Assembly: GCA_022824495.1 (NCBI GenBank)
Contig: JAJDZU010000012.1
Span: 300,643-364,642, forward strand
DNA length: 64,000 nt
Origin: Chloroflexota bacterium
GTDB lineage: Bacteria > Chloroflexota > UBA11872
Direction: 5' to 3'
Each line of letters starts with the position of its first letter. Positions within the stretch are counted from its first letter, which is position 1. A model generated the notes under the pieces. That model was not told where the DNA came from. It saw only the letters and a list, made by a program, of their open reading frames with translations, and ran no database searches. A program made the translations under genes and the position numbers. Below are positions 16,632 to 26,307 of the stretch, one piece after another.

Positions 16632-17525
16632 GTGACAGATCTGAGCGCGATTCCAGATAGTTCCAGCATTCCCATCCCCACGGTCGGGATCCCTCAGGAG
16701 ATTCTGCAAAAGGTTGATCGGGCTGACCGTCGACTGATCATCAGCGACTCGTATCCGTATCGCACCAAGATGCCTCGGCGTGCCTACGAGAGTCAGAAGG
16801 CCGAGCTTCAGGTTGAGTTGCTGAAGCTGCAGAACTGGGTAAAGGAGTCCGGGCAGCGCATCGTCATGCTGTTTGAGGGGCGTGATGCCGCGGGCAAGGG
16901 CGGAACTATCAAGCGCTTCATGGAGCACCTCAACCCTCGCGGCGCTACCGTTGTGGCGCTGCCCGCCCCTACCGAACGAGAGCGCGGCCAGTGGTACTTC
17001 CAGCGCTACGTGCAGCACCTGCCAACCAGCGGCGAGATAGTTTTCTTCGACCGCTCCTGGTACAACCGCGCGGTGGTCGAGCCGGTCATGGGCTTTTGCA
17101 CCCCTGCGGAGACAGTGCGCTTCCTCCGCGACACGGTGATGTTCGAAGAAATGCTGATCAACGAAGGCCTGCGGCTGTTCAAGTTCTGGTTCTCGGTCAC
17201 CCAGGAGGAGCAACTCCGGCGTGTCATGTCCCGCGCCCGAGACACCCTCAAGCAGTGGAAGCTCAGCGACGTGGACCGGCGGTCACTCCCGCTCTGGGAC
17301 GAATTCACCGAGGCCAAGAAGCTCATGTTCGCGGCCACCGATATCAAGGCTTCCCCCTGGGTGGTCGTCAAGTCCGACGACAAGAAACGCGCCCGCCTGA
17401 ACTGCATGAGCTTCGTGCTGCGCAGCTTCGACTACGATCCCAATGTCAGCCTGCGCGTGCCGAGGCCCGATCCCAAGCTCATCGGGCCGGCCAAGAATCT
17501 CTACGCCGAGGACGAAGTCTGGTAG
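16632..17525 (+). CDS. ppk2: Polyphosphate kinase 2
   Basis: 297 residues. Walker A is FEGRDAAGKGGTIKRF (about residues 80-95), the lid region has HLNPRGATVVALPAPTERERGQWYFQRYV, and Walker B is EIVFFDRSWYNRA. This is the one-domain class I type that makes nucleotides from polyphosphate, commonly GTP or ATP from NDP. The start is a GTG after the TTTCC; a TTGACG (16575) lies upstream but its -10 is weak. Strong family match throughout (KFWFSVTQEEQLRR). Confidence 0.93.
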   Translation: MTDLSAIPDSSSIPIPTVGIPQEILQKVDRADRRLIISDSYPYRTKMPRRAYESQKAELQVELLKLQNWVKESGQRIVMLFEGRDAAGKGGTIKRFMEHLNPRGATVVALPAPTERERGQWYFQRYVQHLPTSGEIVFFDRSWYNRAVVEPVMGFCTPAETVRFLRDTVMFEEMLINEGLRLFKFWFSVTQEEQLRRVMSRARDTLKQWKLSDVDRRSLPLWDEFTEAKKLMFAATDIKASPWVVVKSDDKKRARLNCMSFVLRSFDYDPNVSLRVPRPDPKLIGPAKNLYAEDEVW

Positions 17526-17790
17526 CGGTCCGCCGCGCACGCGATCCGACGAACGGACCACTTGCGGCACTTCCGCGACACCAGAGTAAACGCAAGCTCG
17601 TGGAAGGCGTATGCTAGGGGCCGGCAGATCGCCGGGCGGAGCTGTGAGGCGGTTGCGTCGTGACCGCCGCCGTCTCGGCTGAGACGAAAGACAGAGTTAT
17701 GGCGCTTAGCTCTGCATCAACTCAAGTCACGCTGACGACTGCGCCAACGGAATCCCGCGCCGGTCTCAGCTCCGCTGATAGCTACCCGGC

Positions 17791-20268
17791 ATGAACCAGG
17801 TACTCACCAGGTTCAGTTCGCTCGTTACGGCCCGGCCGTGGATCACGCTCCTCGTCATCTTCATCGTCACTATTGCTCTCGGCGCCGGCGGCGCGCTGCG
17901 TGCGCCGCTCCCTTCAACGGCGGAGACGCTGCCTGACAACAGCCCCATCGCCGACGCCATGGACGAGATCAATGAACTCTTCGGCGACCACGGCGAGGTC
18001 AGCGCTGTCACTCTCCTGTTCCGCGGCGACGCGCTCACGCCTGCCGGGCTGGCGCAGATGGATGCCCTCCTGAAGGACGCTATCGGCGACCCGGGTGTTC
18101 AACAGCTGCTGGCCCCCGAGAACCCGGTGTTCTCGCCCGCCACGCTGATCAAGTTCGCGCTTCAGGTCGAGAGCCTGGAGGCGGTAACGCAGGCTCAGAT
18201 CGACGCGGTACGCGTGCTTCCGGAAGTCCAGCCGCTGCTTGCCCTGATGACTGGAACGGATACGGATGGCACGAAGATTGCGATCGGCAACGTTCGCCTC
18301 CTCGACACCGGCGACGAGCGAATTGCGGACGCCGAGCGAACGATCAACGAATTTGCGGCCGCGTCAGCCGGACCGCTGCAGGCAACCAGCGTCTCGTTCT
18401 ACGTGATTGAGGACGCCTACAAGGCGGGCATCGAGGAAGGGATGCTGCCGCTGATTGGCGTGGCCTTCCTGCTCATTGCCTTGCTGCTGCTCCTCTTCAC
18501 GCGCGCGTTGTCGGACATGTGGCTGACCCTTGCCGGCCTCCTCACCTCCATCATCTGGATTATCGGCGCGGAAGGTTGGCTCGGCCCGAACGCGCTGGGC
18601 CTCATCGGCCCGCCAAACTCGCTGACCTCGCTCGTCCCGATCATCGTGATCGGGCTTACGGTGGACTATGCGATTCAGACCATTTCGCACTATCGCGAGC
18701 AGCGCGTCGAGGGACAGGACGTGCTCACGGCCATTCGCCGGGGTCTGAGCCACGTCACGGTTCCGCTGGTCCTGGCCGCTGTCACCACCATCGTGGGCAT
18801 GCTGGCCAGCTTGTTCTCGCCCATTGGCATCGTTCGCGACTTCGGAGTCGTCGCCGGCATGGGCGTCGGCATGAGCCTGATCGTCATGCTCACGCTGGTC
18901 CCGGCCAGTCGGGTCATCATCGACCGACGGCGCGAGGCCCGCGGCACGCTGAAGCCCGCCCGTCCCATCGTCAACGCCTTGCCGGGTGTTCAGGGATTGG
19001 CCGGGGTGATCGGTCGCAGCGTGACCCGCTGGCCCCTGCCGTACATTCTCGTCGTACTCGCGATCACCGTCGCGCTCGGGATTTCGGTCCGGGGTCTCAA
19101 GTCGGAGTTCAGCATCAAGGACATCCTCCCGAGGGGCGGAGCGGTGCATGCGGACATGGACACCCTTGAAGCGGCAGTTGGCGGCTCGGCCGAAGTGACC
19201 AGTGTGCTCATTGAGGCCGAGGCCACGCAGACCCGCACCCTCCTCAACGTGCAGGACCTCACCAACGCCTTTGCCGACGAGACCCGTCGCCCGCCAACCG
19301 CGGCTGGTCCCATCCAGGCCTCATACGAATTGCTGGTGCGTGACTGGACCACGCAGAGCGGCCAGCCCGGCGACAAATACGATCCCGAGATCGCGGCGCT
19401 GTTCCGCGAGGCATCGGCGGGGGTGCGGCTCGATCCGCACCTGATGCAGGAAGTGCTCGACCGGATCGAGGCCAAAGATCCCGCGCTCTCACGCCTGCTC
19501 GTCAACAACCCGCAGGGCATTGACACCATGCTGCTCCAGTTCCAGAGCTATGGCGGCGATACCCAGGCAACCAAGGTGCTCCAGAAGGAACTCGAGGAGC
19601 TCTGGGCCGGCGACGACAACGCAATCACGGCGACGTCGCAGAGCATCATCTCGATCACCGTCACCGACTCGATCACGGCGCGCCAGACCGAGGCCATCGC
19701 CACCACGGTCGCGGCGGCGTTGACCGTCCTGGCCATCTTCTTCTGGCTGACGCTACGGCAGCCGGCGTTGGCGATCGTTGCCGTCGGTCCCATCGTGCTT
19801 GTCCTTATCTGCGTCCTCGGAACCATGGCGCTGCTCGGGATCCCTTACACGATCATCACGTCAATCATCACCGCCCTCTCGATCGGTATCGGGGTGGACT
19901 ACACCATCCACGTGATCCATAGGTATCGGGAGGAATTCGCCCGCCTGCGTAACCCGGAGGAAGCGGCCGTGCGGACGCTGGCCACCACCGGTTCGGCCCT
20001 GTTGGGCTCCGCCATGACCACCGCGCTCGGCTTGGGCGTTCTGGCGGCATCGCCGTTGGCCGGGTCGCAGCAGTTCGGCATTACGGCGGCCATCACCATC
20101 GCCTACTCGCTCATCGTCGCTGTCGTCTTGGTGCCGCCGGCGATGACCATCTGGGGCGCCTACCAGAACATGCGCCTGCGCTCCATGGTGGAGCGCGAGT
20201 GGTCTGACCTCGATATCGCGATCGACGACGTGTACCGGCGCCACGAAGAGGAACAGGCGCAGTCCTGA
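17791..20268 (+). CDS. RND/MMPL-family transporter (possible sterol or lipid exporter)
   Basis: 825 residues with two RND repeats, each one helix, a large extracytoplasmic domain and five further helices. The fourth-helix motifs LVPIIVIGLTVDYAIQTISHYREQ and IITALSIGIGVDYTIHVIHRYREE carry the acid residues of the proton relay in the sterol-sensing-domain-like MMPL group (relatives include HpnN, Patched/NPC1 and the bacterial sterol transporter BstA). The gene lies 190 bases upstream of the sterol methyltransferase on the same strand, so a role in moving sterols is a reasonable inference, but no substrate is shown by the sequence. Confidence 0.88.
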   Translation: MNQVLTRFSSLVTARPWITLLVIFIVTIALGAGGALRAPLPSTAETLPDNSPIADAMDEINELFGDHGEVSAVTLLFRGDALTPAGLAQMDALLKDAIGDPGVQQLLAPENPVFSPATLIKFALQVESLEAVTQAQIDAVRVLPEVQPLLALMTGTDTDGTKIAIGNVRLLDTGDERIADAERTINEFAAASAGPLQATSVSFYVIEDAYKAGIEEGMLPLIGVAFLLIALLLLLFTRALSDMWLTLAGLLTSIIWIIGAEGWLGPNALGLIGPPNSLTSLVPIIVIGLTVDYAIQTISHYREQRVEGQDVLTAIRRGLSHVTVPLVLAAVTTIVGMLASLFSPIGIVRDFGVVAGMGVGMSLIVMLTLVPASRVIIDRRREARGTLKPARPIVNALPGVQGLAGVIGRSVTRWPLPYILVVLAITVALGISVRGLKSEFSIKDILPRGGAVHADMDTLEAAVGGSAEVTSVLIEAEATQTRTLLNVQDLTNAFADETRRPPTAAGPIQASYELLVRDWTTQSGQPGDKYDPEIAALFREASAGVRLDPHLMQEVLDRIEAKDPALSRLLVNNPQGIDTMLLQFQSYGGDTQATKVLQKELEELWAGDDNAITATSQSIISITVTDSITARQTEAIATTVAAALTVLAIFFWLTLRQPALAIVAVGPIVLVLICVLGTMALLGIPYTIITSIITALSIGIGVDYTIHVIHRYREEFARLRNPEEAAVRTLATTGSALLGSAMTTALGLGVLAASPLAGSQQFGITAAITIAYSLIVAVVLVPPAMTIWGAYQNMRLRSMVEREWSDLDIAIDDVYRRHEEEQAQS

Positions 20269-20458
20269 TTGACACCTTCGGGCCTTGCGGACGGGCAGTC
20301 GATCATCCGTATGGCAGCGGACTCGGCATCGTCGGTTCTCGCGCCGCCGAGAGACGCTTATGCCGTTGCCGCTATCAGCGCGCTACTCGGCTAAGGCAGA
20401 CCCTCTCAAAGCAGGTGCTTCTTGCTCACCCAACCTCTGAGCTTCTCCTGAATTAGGC

Positions 20459-21523
20459 ATGCGACTCCCGTTATCAAAGGAGATTGCGCACTTCCGCAAT
20501 CTCTCCAGCGGGCTGAAGGCCGCCTACCGTGGATCGGATACCCGCGGCCGCGTGCGGCACTTCGATGGATGGACGCGCCGAGCGACGGCGAAAGATGCCG
20601 GCGCGGCGGGCTACGACCACGCCAAGACTGTTTCGGAGTATTACGACCTTTGCAGTGAGTTCATGGTGTTTGGTTGGGGCGCATCCCTCCACTTCGCGCC
20701 GCTATCCCCGCAGGAGAGCCTGGAAGACTCCAAGATTCGGCACCAGCGACTGATGATTGCCAAGCTGGAGTTGAGCAAGGGCATGACGGTGATCGACGTC
20801 GGGTGCGGCATCGGCGGCCCAATGCGCCGCGTCGTCCGCGAGGCTGGTGTCAGGGTCCTCGGCGTCAATAGCAGTGAAGTCCAGCTGGACAAAGCAAGGG
20901 CCCTGAACGCCGAAGCGGGGCTCGAGCACATGATCGACTATCTCGCGTGCAGCTTCATGGACATGGACGCTATCGCGGACGGCACGTTCGACCGTGGCTA
21001 CGCAATCGAATCGACCTGCCATGCCCCGGACAAGGTGGGCGCGTTCGCCGAGATCTACCGCGTGTTGAAACCCGGCGCCCTTTTCTGGGGTCAGGAAATG
21101 TGCATGACGGACAGGTTCGATGCCGACGACGATCGGCACCGGGCCATCAAGCAGGAGCTCATGCACGGCATCGCGCTCAAGGACATCGCGACGACGGGAG
21201 AAGTCGACCGCGCTCTCGAAGCCGTGGGTTTTCAGCTCATCGAGGGCGGGGATCGGGCCATCGCCGAGAACGGTCAGACAATCCCGTGGTATCAGCCCAT
21301 GGTGACCCGGCGCAGCACGCTCGGCAACGCCCTGCACCGGTTACCGCTGGGCCGCAAGGCGTTCATCGCGGCATCGAGGCTGGCCGAGTTGCTGGGGCTA
21401 TTCCCGAAGGGTTCCGCCGAAGTCGTTGGGTTGATGGATCGCACCGCCAACGCCTATGTCGCGGGCGGCAAGACCGGAATCTTCACGCCGTTGTACTGTT
21501 TCCTGGCCCGCAAACCCCTGTAG
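20459..21523 (+). CDS. Sterol C24-methyltransferase-like (Erg6/SMT) enzyme
   Basis: 354 residues with colinear likeness to Erg6/SMT. The sterol-binding aromatic segment reads EYYDLCSEFMVFGWGASLHF (residues 60-79; yeast has YNLVTDFYEYGWGSSFHF). SAM motif I is VIDVGCGIGGP (111-121). Next come YAIESTCHAPDK, IYRVLKPGALFWGQE, IPWYQPM, and the SMT C-terminal domain ending GGKTGIFTPLYCFLARKPL (Erg6: GGKSKLFTPMMLFVARKP). The enzyme should transfer methyl from SAM to a Δ24 sterol side chain. It lacks transmembrane segments. Ordinary cyclopropane or ubiquinone methyltransferases lack these SMT-only segments. Confidence 0.88.
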   Translation: MRLPLSKEIAHFRNLSSGLKAAYRGSDTRGRVRHFDGWTRRATAKDAGAAGYDHAKTVSEYYDLCSEFMVFGWGASLHFAPLSPQESLEDSKIRHQRLMIAKLELSKGMTVIDVGCGIGGPMRRVVREAGVRVLGVNSSEVQLDKARALNAEAGLEHMIDYLACSFMDMDAIADGTFDRGYAIESTCHAPDKVGAFAEIYRVLKPGALFWGQEMCMTDRFDADDDRHRAIKQELMHGIALKDIATTGEVDRALEAVGFQLIEGGDRAIAENGQTIPWYQPMVTRRSTLGNALHRLPLGRKAFIAASRLAELLGLFPKGSAEVVGLMDRTANAYVAGGKTGIFTPLYCFLARKPL

Positions 21524-21561
21524 GCGCCGGTTCCCGGCCGCTCGGGAAACTCCCTGGTCGG

Positions 21562-23589
21562 TTAGACGTTCAGTTCGCGTCGCTGTTCGGCAATGCGGAA
21601 CTTCAGCTTCTTGCTCGGCTTCATCGACGGCAGCGGGTTGAACCCGAGCTTAAAGTTCGGCGGGGACACCTCGAGCGTGAAGTGATGCGCGACCATCAGC
21701 ACGTTTACCGCCAGCTGCAGTTCCATCCACCCTGTCCCGAGGCATCGGTGCGTGCCCAGTCCGTACGGGGCGTATCCGGGACTGCGATGCTCATTGCGCG
21801 GAGGCAGGTAGCGGTCGATATCAAACTTGAAGGGGTCGGGAAAGACGTCGTTCATATAATGCGACGCTGTCTGGGCAATGTAGACCCGCGACCCCACTGG
21901 TATTTCGTAGTCCTCAACCACGCACGAATTCATCACGGTGCGCAAAGACACCGGAACGATCGGGTACACACGCAGGCATTCCATGAGGAATCGGTGCGTG
22001 ACGTCGATCACGTGCGGTTTGAGAGCATTGGGGTCCGGGTCACCATCGGCGAACACGGCATCTGCTTCGATTTGGATCTTCTCGTAAATCTCCGGCTGCG
22101 ATGCCATGGCATACAAGACGAAGCTAAACGCATCGCCAAGGTACACACTTGCTATCAGCGCGGCGGAGAAGGTGAAGGGTAGATTCGACTCCGGGACGAA
22201 CTGCGGATCGCTCGAATGCAGGCTGAGCAGGTCATCGGCAAGGTCTCGCGGAACTCCAGCCCGCTGGGCCGGCGTATGCACGCTTTGGACTTTTTCAACC
22301 AAGTCGTCCAGGAGTTTGGCTCGGCGCCGCATGCTTGGAGTCTTAAGCATGAACTTGGGCAGGATTTTCAAGATGTGAACGTTGAGTGCCCGTTCTTTGA
22401 ACGACGTCATATCGTCAAAGATATCCTGCGTATCAATGCTGATGAAAAGCGGCGAGATCTGCGCGTTTACCATCCGCCGGCACATGCTGGTTGCGGGGTA
22501 GGCGTCTCCAACCGTCCAACTCGTCATGTATTCGCGCGCTTGCCGGCAGAGGAAGTCCAACTGTCCCATGAGCCTGCCGCGAGAATACGCTGCGCCCAGC
22601 GACTTGCGAAGCCGAAAATGCTCCGCGCCGTCTAGTGAAGGCAGGACGCCGGATGCGCCATAGACTTTCTCGAAGTCCGCAAAGTAGTCCTTGGTTCTGA
22701 GGTACATACGCCCGCTGCGATGCACCCAGCGATTTGTCTCGGGACCGGCCAGGAAGATCATGGGTTCCTGGAAGGGAGGGCGTAGCTGAAACACCGGGCC
22801 GTATTCTTCGGCGAGATCCGCGAAGAGGGCGGGAAAGTTCCCATTGCGAAGATGCGGGTTGAGCAGCATTCGAAACAGTGAGACCGTCGGGATCTTCTTG
22901 GTGAAGGCCGAATGTCGAAGCGATGGGCCGGCGAGGCTCTCGGAAACTGCGGCGGCGATGGCCCGTCCAATGAGATCCATGTTGCAAATGAACTGAATGC
23001 GCTCCTCATCCCGGTCTTCGAGCTGAAACATGAAACGAAAGACATCGCAGGTATTGACGAGGCAGACGATGATGGCATCCCGAGGATCAGGTATATCGTC
23101 ATTAAAGATGGCTTTGCCGATGCGCGTCCTGACGAATTGAGCCGCCGTGCCTTCGGCGGGACTGTCTAGAATGTCAGTCTTCCAGGCAGTACGCGACAGC
23201 GTCCAGAACTCGCCCTCGTGGTGCTCAAGGATATTGAGTTCAACCAGGCGATCCAGCGTTGCATCAATGATCGAGTCAGCGCGCGGAGCCAGCCGTTCGA
23301 TCCAGTATTGGGCGTTCCGCTGGTCGGACTCTTCGGCAATTTCCTTAAGCACGGGGTCAAGGATGGGATTACCCGTTTCCGTGGAATCCACGAGAAACAA
23401 GGAGTCCATATCTGTGTCGATCCGCGACAGCAGCGAGAGTTCCGCAAGCGCGGCGCCAATGACCGCGCAGTTCAAGTGCCAACCGGGCACCTGGTAGAAG
23501 TATCCGGACTCCTCATTGAGGAGCATCAGCACGAGCTCGTCCGGCAAACTTAGCTGTTTGTTTGCAACGGGCTCTGATGTGAGAGTCAT
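21562..23589 (-). CDS. GPP34 (GOLPH3/Vps74-like)-cytochrome P450 fusion
   Basis: 675 residues. Residues 8-215 have the GPP34 pattern: LSLPDELVLMLLNEESGYF, AVIGAALAELSLLSRID, DATLDRLVELNILEHHEG, RTRIGKAIFND, PRDAIIVCLVNTCDVFRFMF. In eukaryotes this domain binds PI4P at membranes. Residues about 235-675 are a P450: ExxR as ECLRVYP, meander FDIDRYLPP, heme loop APYGLGTHRCLGTG with Cys616. The usual I-helix A-G-x-D/E-T-T is replaced by YLGDAFSF, so proton delivery may differ. It faces the Rieske gene across a 136-base shared upstream region, within the sterol-type gene set. Stop and start are clear; no frameshift separates the domains. Confidence 0.88.
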   Translation of the reverse strand: MTLTSEPVANKQLSLPDELVLMLLNEESGYFYQVPGWHLNCAVIGAALAELSLLSRIDTDMDSLFLVDSTETGNPILDPVLKEIAEESDQRNAQYWIERLAPRADSIIDATLDRLVELNILEHHEGEFWTLSRTAWKTDILDSPAEGTAAQFVRTRIGKAIFNDDIPDPRDAIIVCLVNTCDVFRFMFQLEDRDEERIQFICNMDLIGRAIAAAVSESLAGPSLRHSAFTKKIPTVSLFRMLLNPHLRNGNFPALFADLAEEYGPVFQLRPPFQEPMIFLAGPETNRWVHRSGRMYLRTKDYFADFEKVYGASGVLPSLDGAEHFRLRKSLGAAYSRGRLMGQLDFLCRQAREYMTSWTVGDAYPATSMCRRMVNAQISPLFISIDTQDIFDDMTSFKERALNVHILKILPKFMLKTPSMRRRAKLLDDLVEKVQSVHTPAQRAGVPRDLADDLLSLHSSDPQFVPESNLPFTFSAALIASVYLGDAFSFVLYAMASQPEIYEKIQIEADAVFADGDPDPNALKPHVIDVTHRFLMECLRVYPIVPVSLRTVMNSCVVEDYEIPVGSRVYIAQTASHYMNDVFPDPFKFDIDRYLPPRNEHRSPGYAPYGLGTHRCLGTGWMELQLAVNVLMVAHHFTLEVSPPNFKLGFNPLPSMKPSKKLKFRIAEQRRELNV

Positions 23590-23646
23590 CGCTCTGGCTC
23601 CCCGCGCCTAACCCTGACAAGCCTGTAAACTGAAGCTATATCGGGT

Positions 23647-23667
23647 GAGTCGGGACTCGATTGACTC
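23647..23667. promoter_or_regulatory. Candidate operator between the divergent P450 and Rieske genes
   Basis: GAGTC-GG-GACTC (23647-23658) plus a third half-site GACTC (23663-23667) lie in the 136-base gap between the two divergent starts (23589 and 23726). Repeated half-sites in a divergent promoter region suggest shared regulation; this is symmetry only. Confidence 0.35.
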
Positions 23668-23725
23668 TAGCACAGGCGGCGAGGCAACGGGCCGATCACG
23701 GAGTGCGGGGAGATACCTGGCGTAC

Positions 23726-24835
23726 ATGGAGGTCCAGCAGGTAACCGGTCTTACCGGGTCTGTCGATAACGAGCGCGGGACTACGGCGGCGCAACGCCGG
23801 CAGGCAGTCCTTGCGCCTGAGCTGTCCCCATTCCCCGAGGGCTGGTACTTCGTCGCGTCGCGAAAGGCCGTCCAAAAGGCAGGGCTGATCCAGAAAACCT
23901 GGATGGGCGAGAACATCGTCGTCTGGTGCAACGACGACGGCCGCATCTGCGTCGCCGAGGCCATCTGCCCGCACCTGGGCGCCGATCTGGGGCCGGCCGC
24001 GGGTGGGCAAGTCAGCGACGGCCGGCTCGTCTGTCCCTTCCACGGCTATGAGTTCGACACAACCGGCCAGTGTGTCGCAACTCCCTTCGCTCCGGCGCCG
24101 CGAACCGCCAGGTTGCGGGTCTTTGACACCCGCGACTTCCATGGCCTGATCTTTGGCTGGTGGGGCATCGACGGACGCCCGCCGCAATGGACCCTGCCCA
24201 CGGAGCCCCTGGAACAGGACGGCTGGTGCGACTACGAGATCACCACTCTCCGGTTTCCTGGCCATCCCCAGGAGACCACCGAGAACTCGGTCGACCTGGC
24301 TCACCTGCGCTACGTCCACGGCTACGACAACGTGGATCGCTCCGCGCGAATGCTGGTGGACGGGCATCGCCTCGAAAGCCGATTCAAATTCAAGCGCATC
24401 CGCACCATCGCCAGGTTCGCCAGGCTGACCTTCAGTGTCTCCGCCGATACCCACATCTTTGGACTGGGCTACTCGTTCGTCGACATCCGCGAGCACTCCA
24501 TCGGCATGAACATGCGGCTGTGGGTGCTGGCGACGCCGGTCGACGGCACGCTCATTGACCTGACCCTCGTCTCGCAGGTACGCGAGATTCGCAGCCCGAA
24601 ACGGCTCTTTGTCGGCTTGGGCATTCTTCCCCGGAGGTTCCGCGCTCCCCTCATCAACAAGTTCATGTCGCTTCAGCAGAAAGAGGATGTCCTGCAGGAT
24701 GTCGTCATCTGGGGTCGCAAGCAGTACACCAGCCGTCCCCGCCTCTGCCGATCCGACGGCGAGATCATGCCCTTCCGCTACTACTGCGCCCAGTTTTATC
24801 CCGAACCCGGCAACGTCGAGGGCTCCACAAACTGA
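23726..24835 (+). CDS. Rieske non-heme iron oxygenase (DAF-36/KshA-like)
   Basis: 369 residues from ATG 23726. The Rieske cluster ligands are Cys81 and His83 (CPHLGADLG) and Cys103 and His106 (CPFHGYEF). The mononuclear iron facial triad appears in ENSVDLAHLRYVHGY (His193, His198, with Asp190 nearby). The segment FPGHPQETTENSVDLAH and the LIFGWW motif recall cholesterol 7-desaturase (DAF-36/Neverland) and 3-ketosteroid hydroxylases; SdmA, the bacterial C-4 sterol demethylase, is also a Rieske oxygenase. Steroid oxidation is therefore likely, position unknown. There is no reductase gene beside it. The frame is open from 23645 but the 27 extra residues look non-coding. Confidence 0.85.
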   Translation: MEVQQVTGLTGSVDNERGTTAAQRRQAVLAPELSPFPEGWYFVASRKAVQKAGLIQKTWMGENIVVWCNDDGRICVAEAICPHLGADLGPAAGGQVSDGRLVCPFHGYEFDTTGQCVATPFAPAPRTARLRVFDTRDFHGLIFGWWGIDGRPPQWTLPTEPLEQDGWCDYEITTLRFPGHPQETTENSVDLAHLRYVHGYDNVDRSARMLVDGHRLESRFKFKRIRTIARFARLTFSVSADTHIFGLGYSFVDIREHSIGMNMRLWVLATPVDGTLIDLTLVSQVREIRSPKRLFVGLGILPRRFRAPLINKFMSLQQKEDVLQDVVIWGRKQYTSRPRLCRSDGEIMPFRYYCAQFYPEPGNVEGSTN

Positions 24836-24844
24836 GCGTCGGCG

Positions 24845-26200
24845 CTACGCCTTCCTGAATCCCAGCCCGTACATGATGCTTCCGTAGTAGTTGAACCACC
24901 GCCGTGCCGCGGGATCGTCGAAGGGGTATTTGGCGCCAATCTGCCGGGCCGTCGCCAGCCCGCTAACGAAGCACGTCTCCTGGCTGTTGACCAGGGTATG
25001 AGCCCCGCAGTGCCAGGTTCGCCGCCTGCCCTGGATGAACTGGAACAGGTTGATCAGCACCGCAACGTGCTTCACGTCGTGCACGATGTGCTGAAACCAC
25101 CACCGCTTGATGACCTTGCCTTCGTCGATTCGGCTGATCGGGTTATAGGTCACCAGGCATGGCTTGTCCGACAGGTTCGCCCACGGTTGCTGGTTATGCA
25201 TGATGTAGGTGATCTCATAATTGTCCGGCCTCGCCCCGTACTGCTCGATGTAATTGCTGCGTGTCTCCAGCGGCTTAGTCTCATTGTCCGGGAGGACCGA
25301 AGAATCGGAGTGAACGATCGCATGATTATGCAGTTCGCTTTCGTAACGTATCGATGAGAGGAGATAACGCTCAAGCAGTGTCGGCTTGTCCAGGATCATC
25401 AGCGTCTGGTTCGCATTACAGGCAAGTATCACGTCGTCGAACGTCTCCCGTATCCCGTCTTCGTCCTCGACTTCAACGCAATCCGCACGCCGATACACCT
25501 TGCGCACTGGCCGGTTGAGATAGATCTTGTCCCCAAAGTCCGCCGTCAGATTCTCGTAGATGCGCCGCGTCCCCTGGTCCCACGTCTGCATCGGCGTGGC
25601 GTTCTCGATGTCAAAGAACTCGAGGTATCGGCTGAAAAGCGCGGCCGGCATGTCGAACACGTTCGTCGCCATCAGGAAGTTCACGAACATTGGCTTCAGG
25701 ATCTTGTACCTGAAGTCCCCTGAGAACCCGCCCAGGTTGAGCACCGTTCCCATGCTGATGTAGTTGAATGGATTAAGCGCGTTCAGCAGCTTCGACCGTG
25801 ATCGCGTCAGCCAGCCAATCCGATGCAGACTACGCAACAGCCGCTGGAACTTCCTGATCTCGGGTTGCAATTGCTCCCTGATGTCGGAATCGAAATCGTG
25901 AGCGTAAACACCGCGTCCGTGCTTCACGCTATAGCTGAATCGAGTGTCAATCAGCGCGATACCAAACTTCTCCATCACCAACAGGATGTGGTGATAGACC
26001 GAGGGAATACAGGCGGTTACGGAGACATCAAAGGGAATCGAGCTGCCGTCATTCTGCGCCATATCTGCGGTAATCGCGTTCCCACCAACCTGTGCGTTGG
26101 CCTCGAACAGCCGGAAGTCAAAGCGGTCCGGATGCTGATGCAGCGCCCACGCCGCGCCAAGCCCTGATATGCCTCCACCGACAATGGCGATTCGGCGCAA
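24845..26200 (-). CDS. Flavin amine-oxidase-like NAD(P)-binding oxidoreductase
   Basis: 451 residues. The N-terminus is an FAD-binding Rossmann motif IAIVGGGISGLGAAWAL, then FEANAQVGGNA (ribose contact) and the mid-protein YENLTADFGDKIYLNRPVRKVYR. The C-terminal part TWHCGAHTLVNSQETCFVSGLATARQIG replaces the usual GE-xxxx-YxxGxA flavin end motif of amine oxidases. Relatives usually stand beside cyclopropane-fatty-acid or lipid-modifying genes, so a lipid or sterol substrate is plausible here. It converges on the Rieske gene with a 9-base gap. Confidence 0.85.
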   Translation of the reverse strand: MRRIAIVGGGISGLGAAWALHQHPDRFDFRLFEANAQVGGNAITADMAQNDGSSIPFDVSVTACIPSVYHHILLVMEKFGIALIDTRFSYSVKHGRGVYAHDFDSDIREQLQPEIRKFQRLLRSLHRIGWLTRSRSKLLNALNPFNYISMGTVLNLGGFSGDFRYKILKPMFVNFLMATNVFDMPAALFSRYLEFFDIENATPMQTWDQGTRRIYENLTADFGDKIYLNRPVRKVYRRADCVEVEDEDGIRETFDDVILACNANQTLMILDKPTLLERYLLSSIRYESELHNHAIVHSDSSVLPDNETKPLETRSNYIEQYGARPDNYEITYIMHNQQPWANLSDKPCLVTYNPISRIDEGKVIKRWWFQHIVHDVKHVAVLINLFQFIQGRRRTWHCGAHTLVNSQETCFVSGLATARQIGAKYPFDDPAARRWFNYYGSIMYGLGFRKA

Positions 26201-26307
26201 TCCGCTGCCCCACGGTGTGCCTGGCGCTGTCCTCGAACCCTAGCACCGACATTCGAGTGTCTACGTAGGGCGTGTCCGCCGCGAACCGGCGCGCACACGG
26301 GCGCCTT

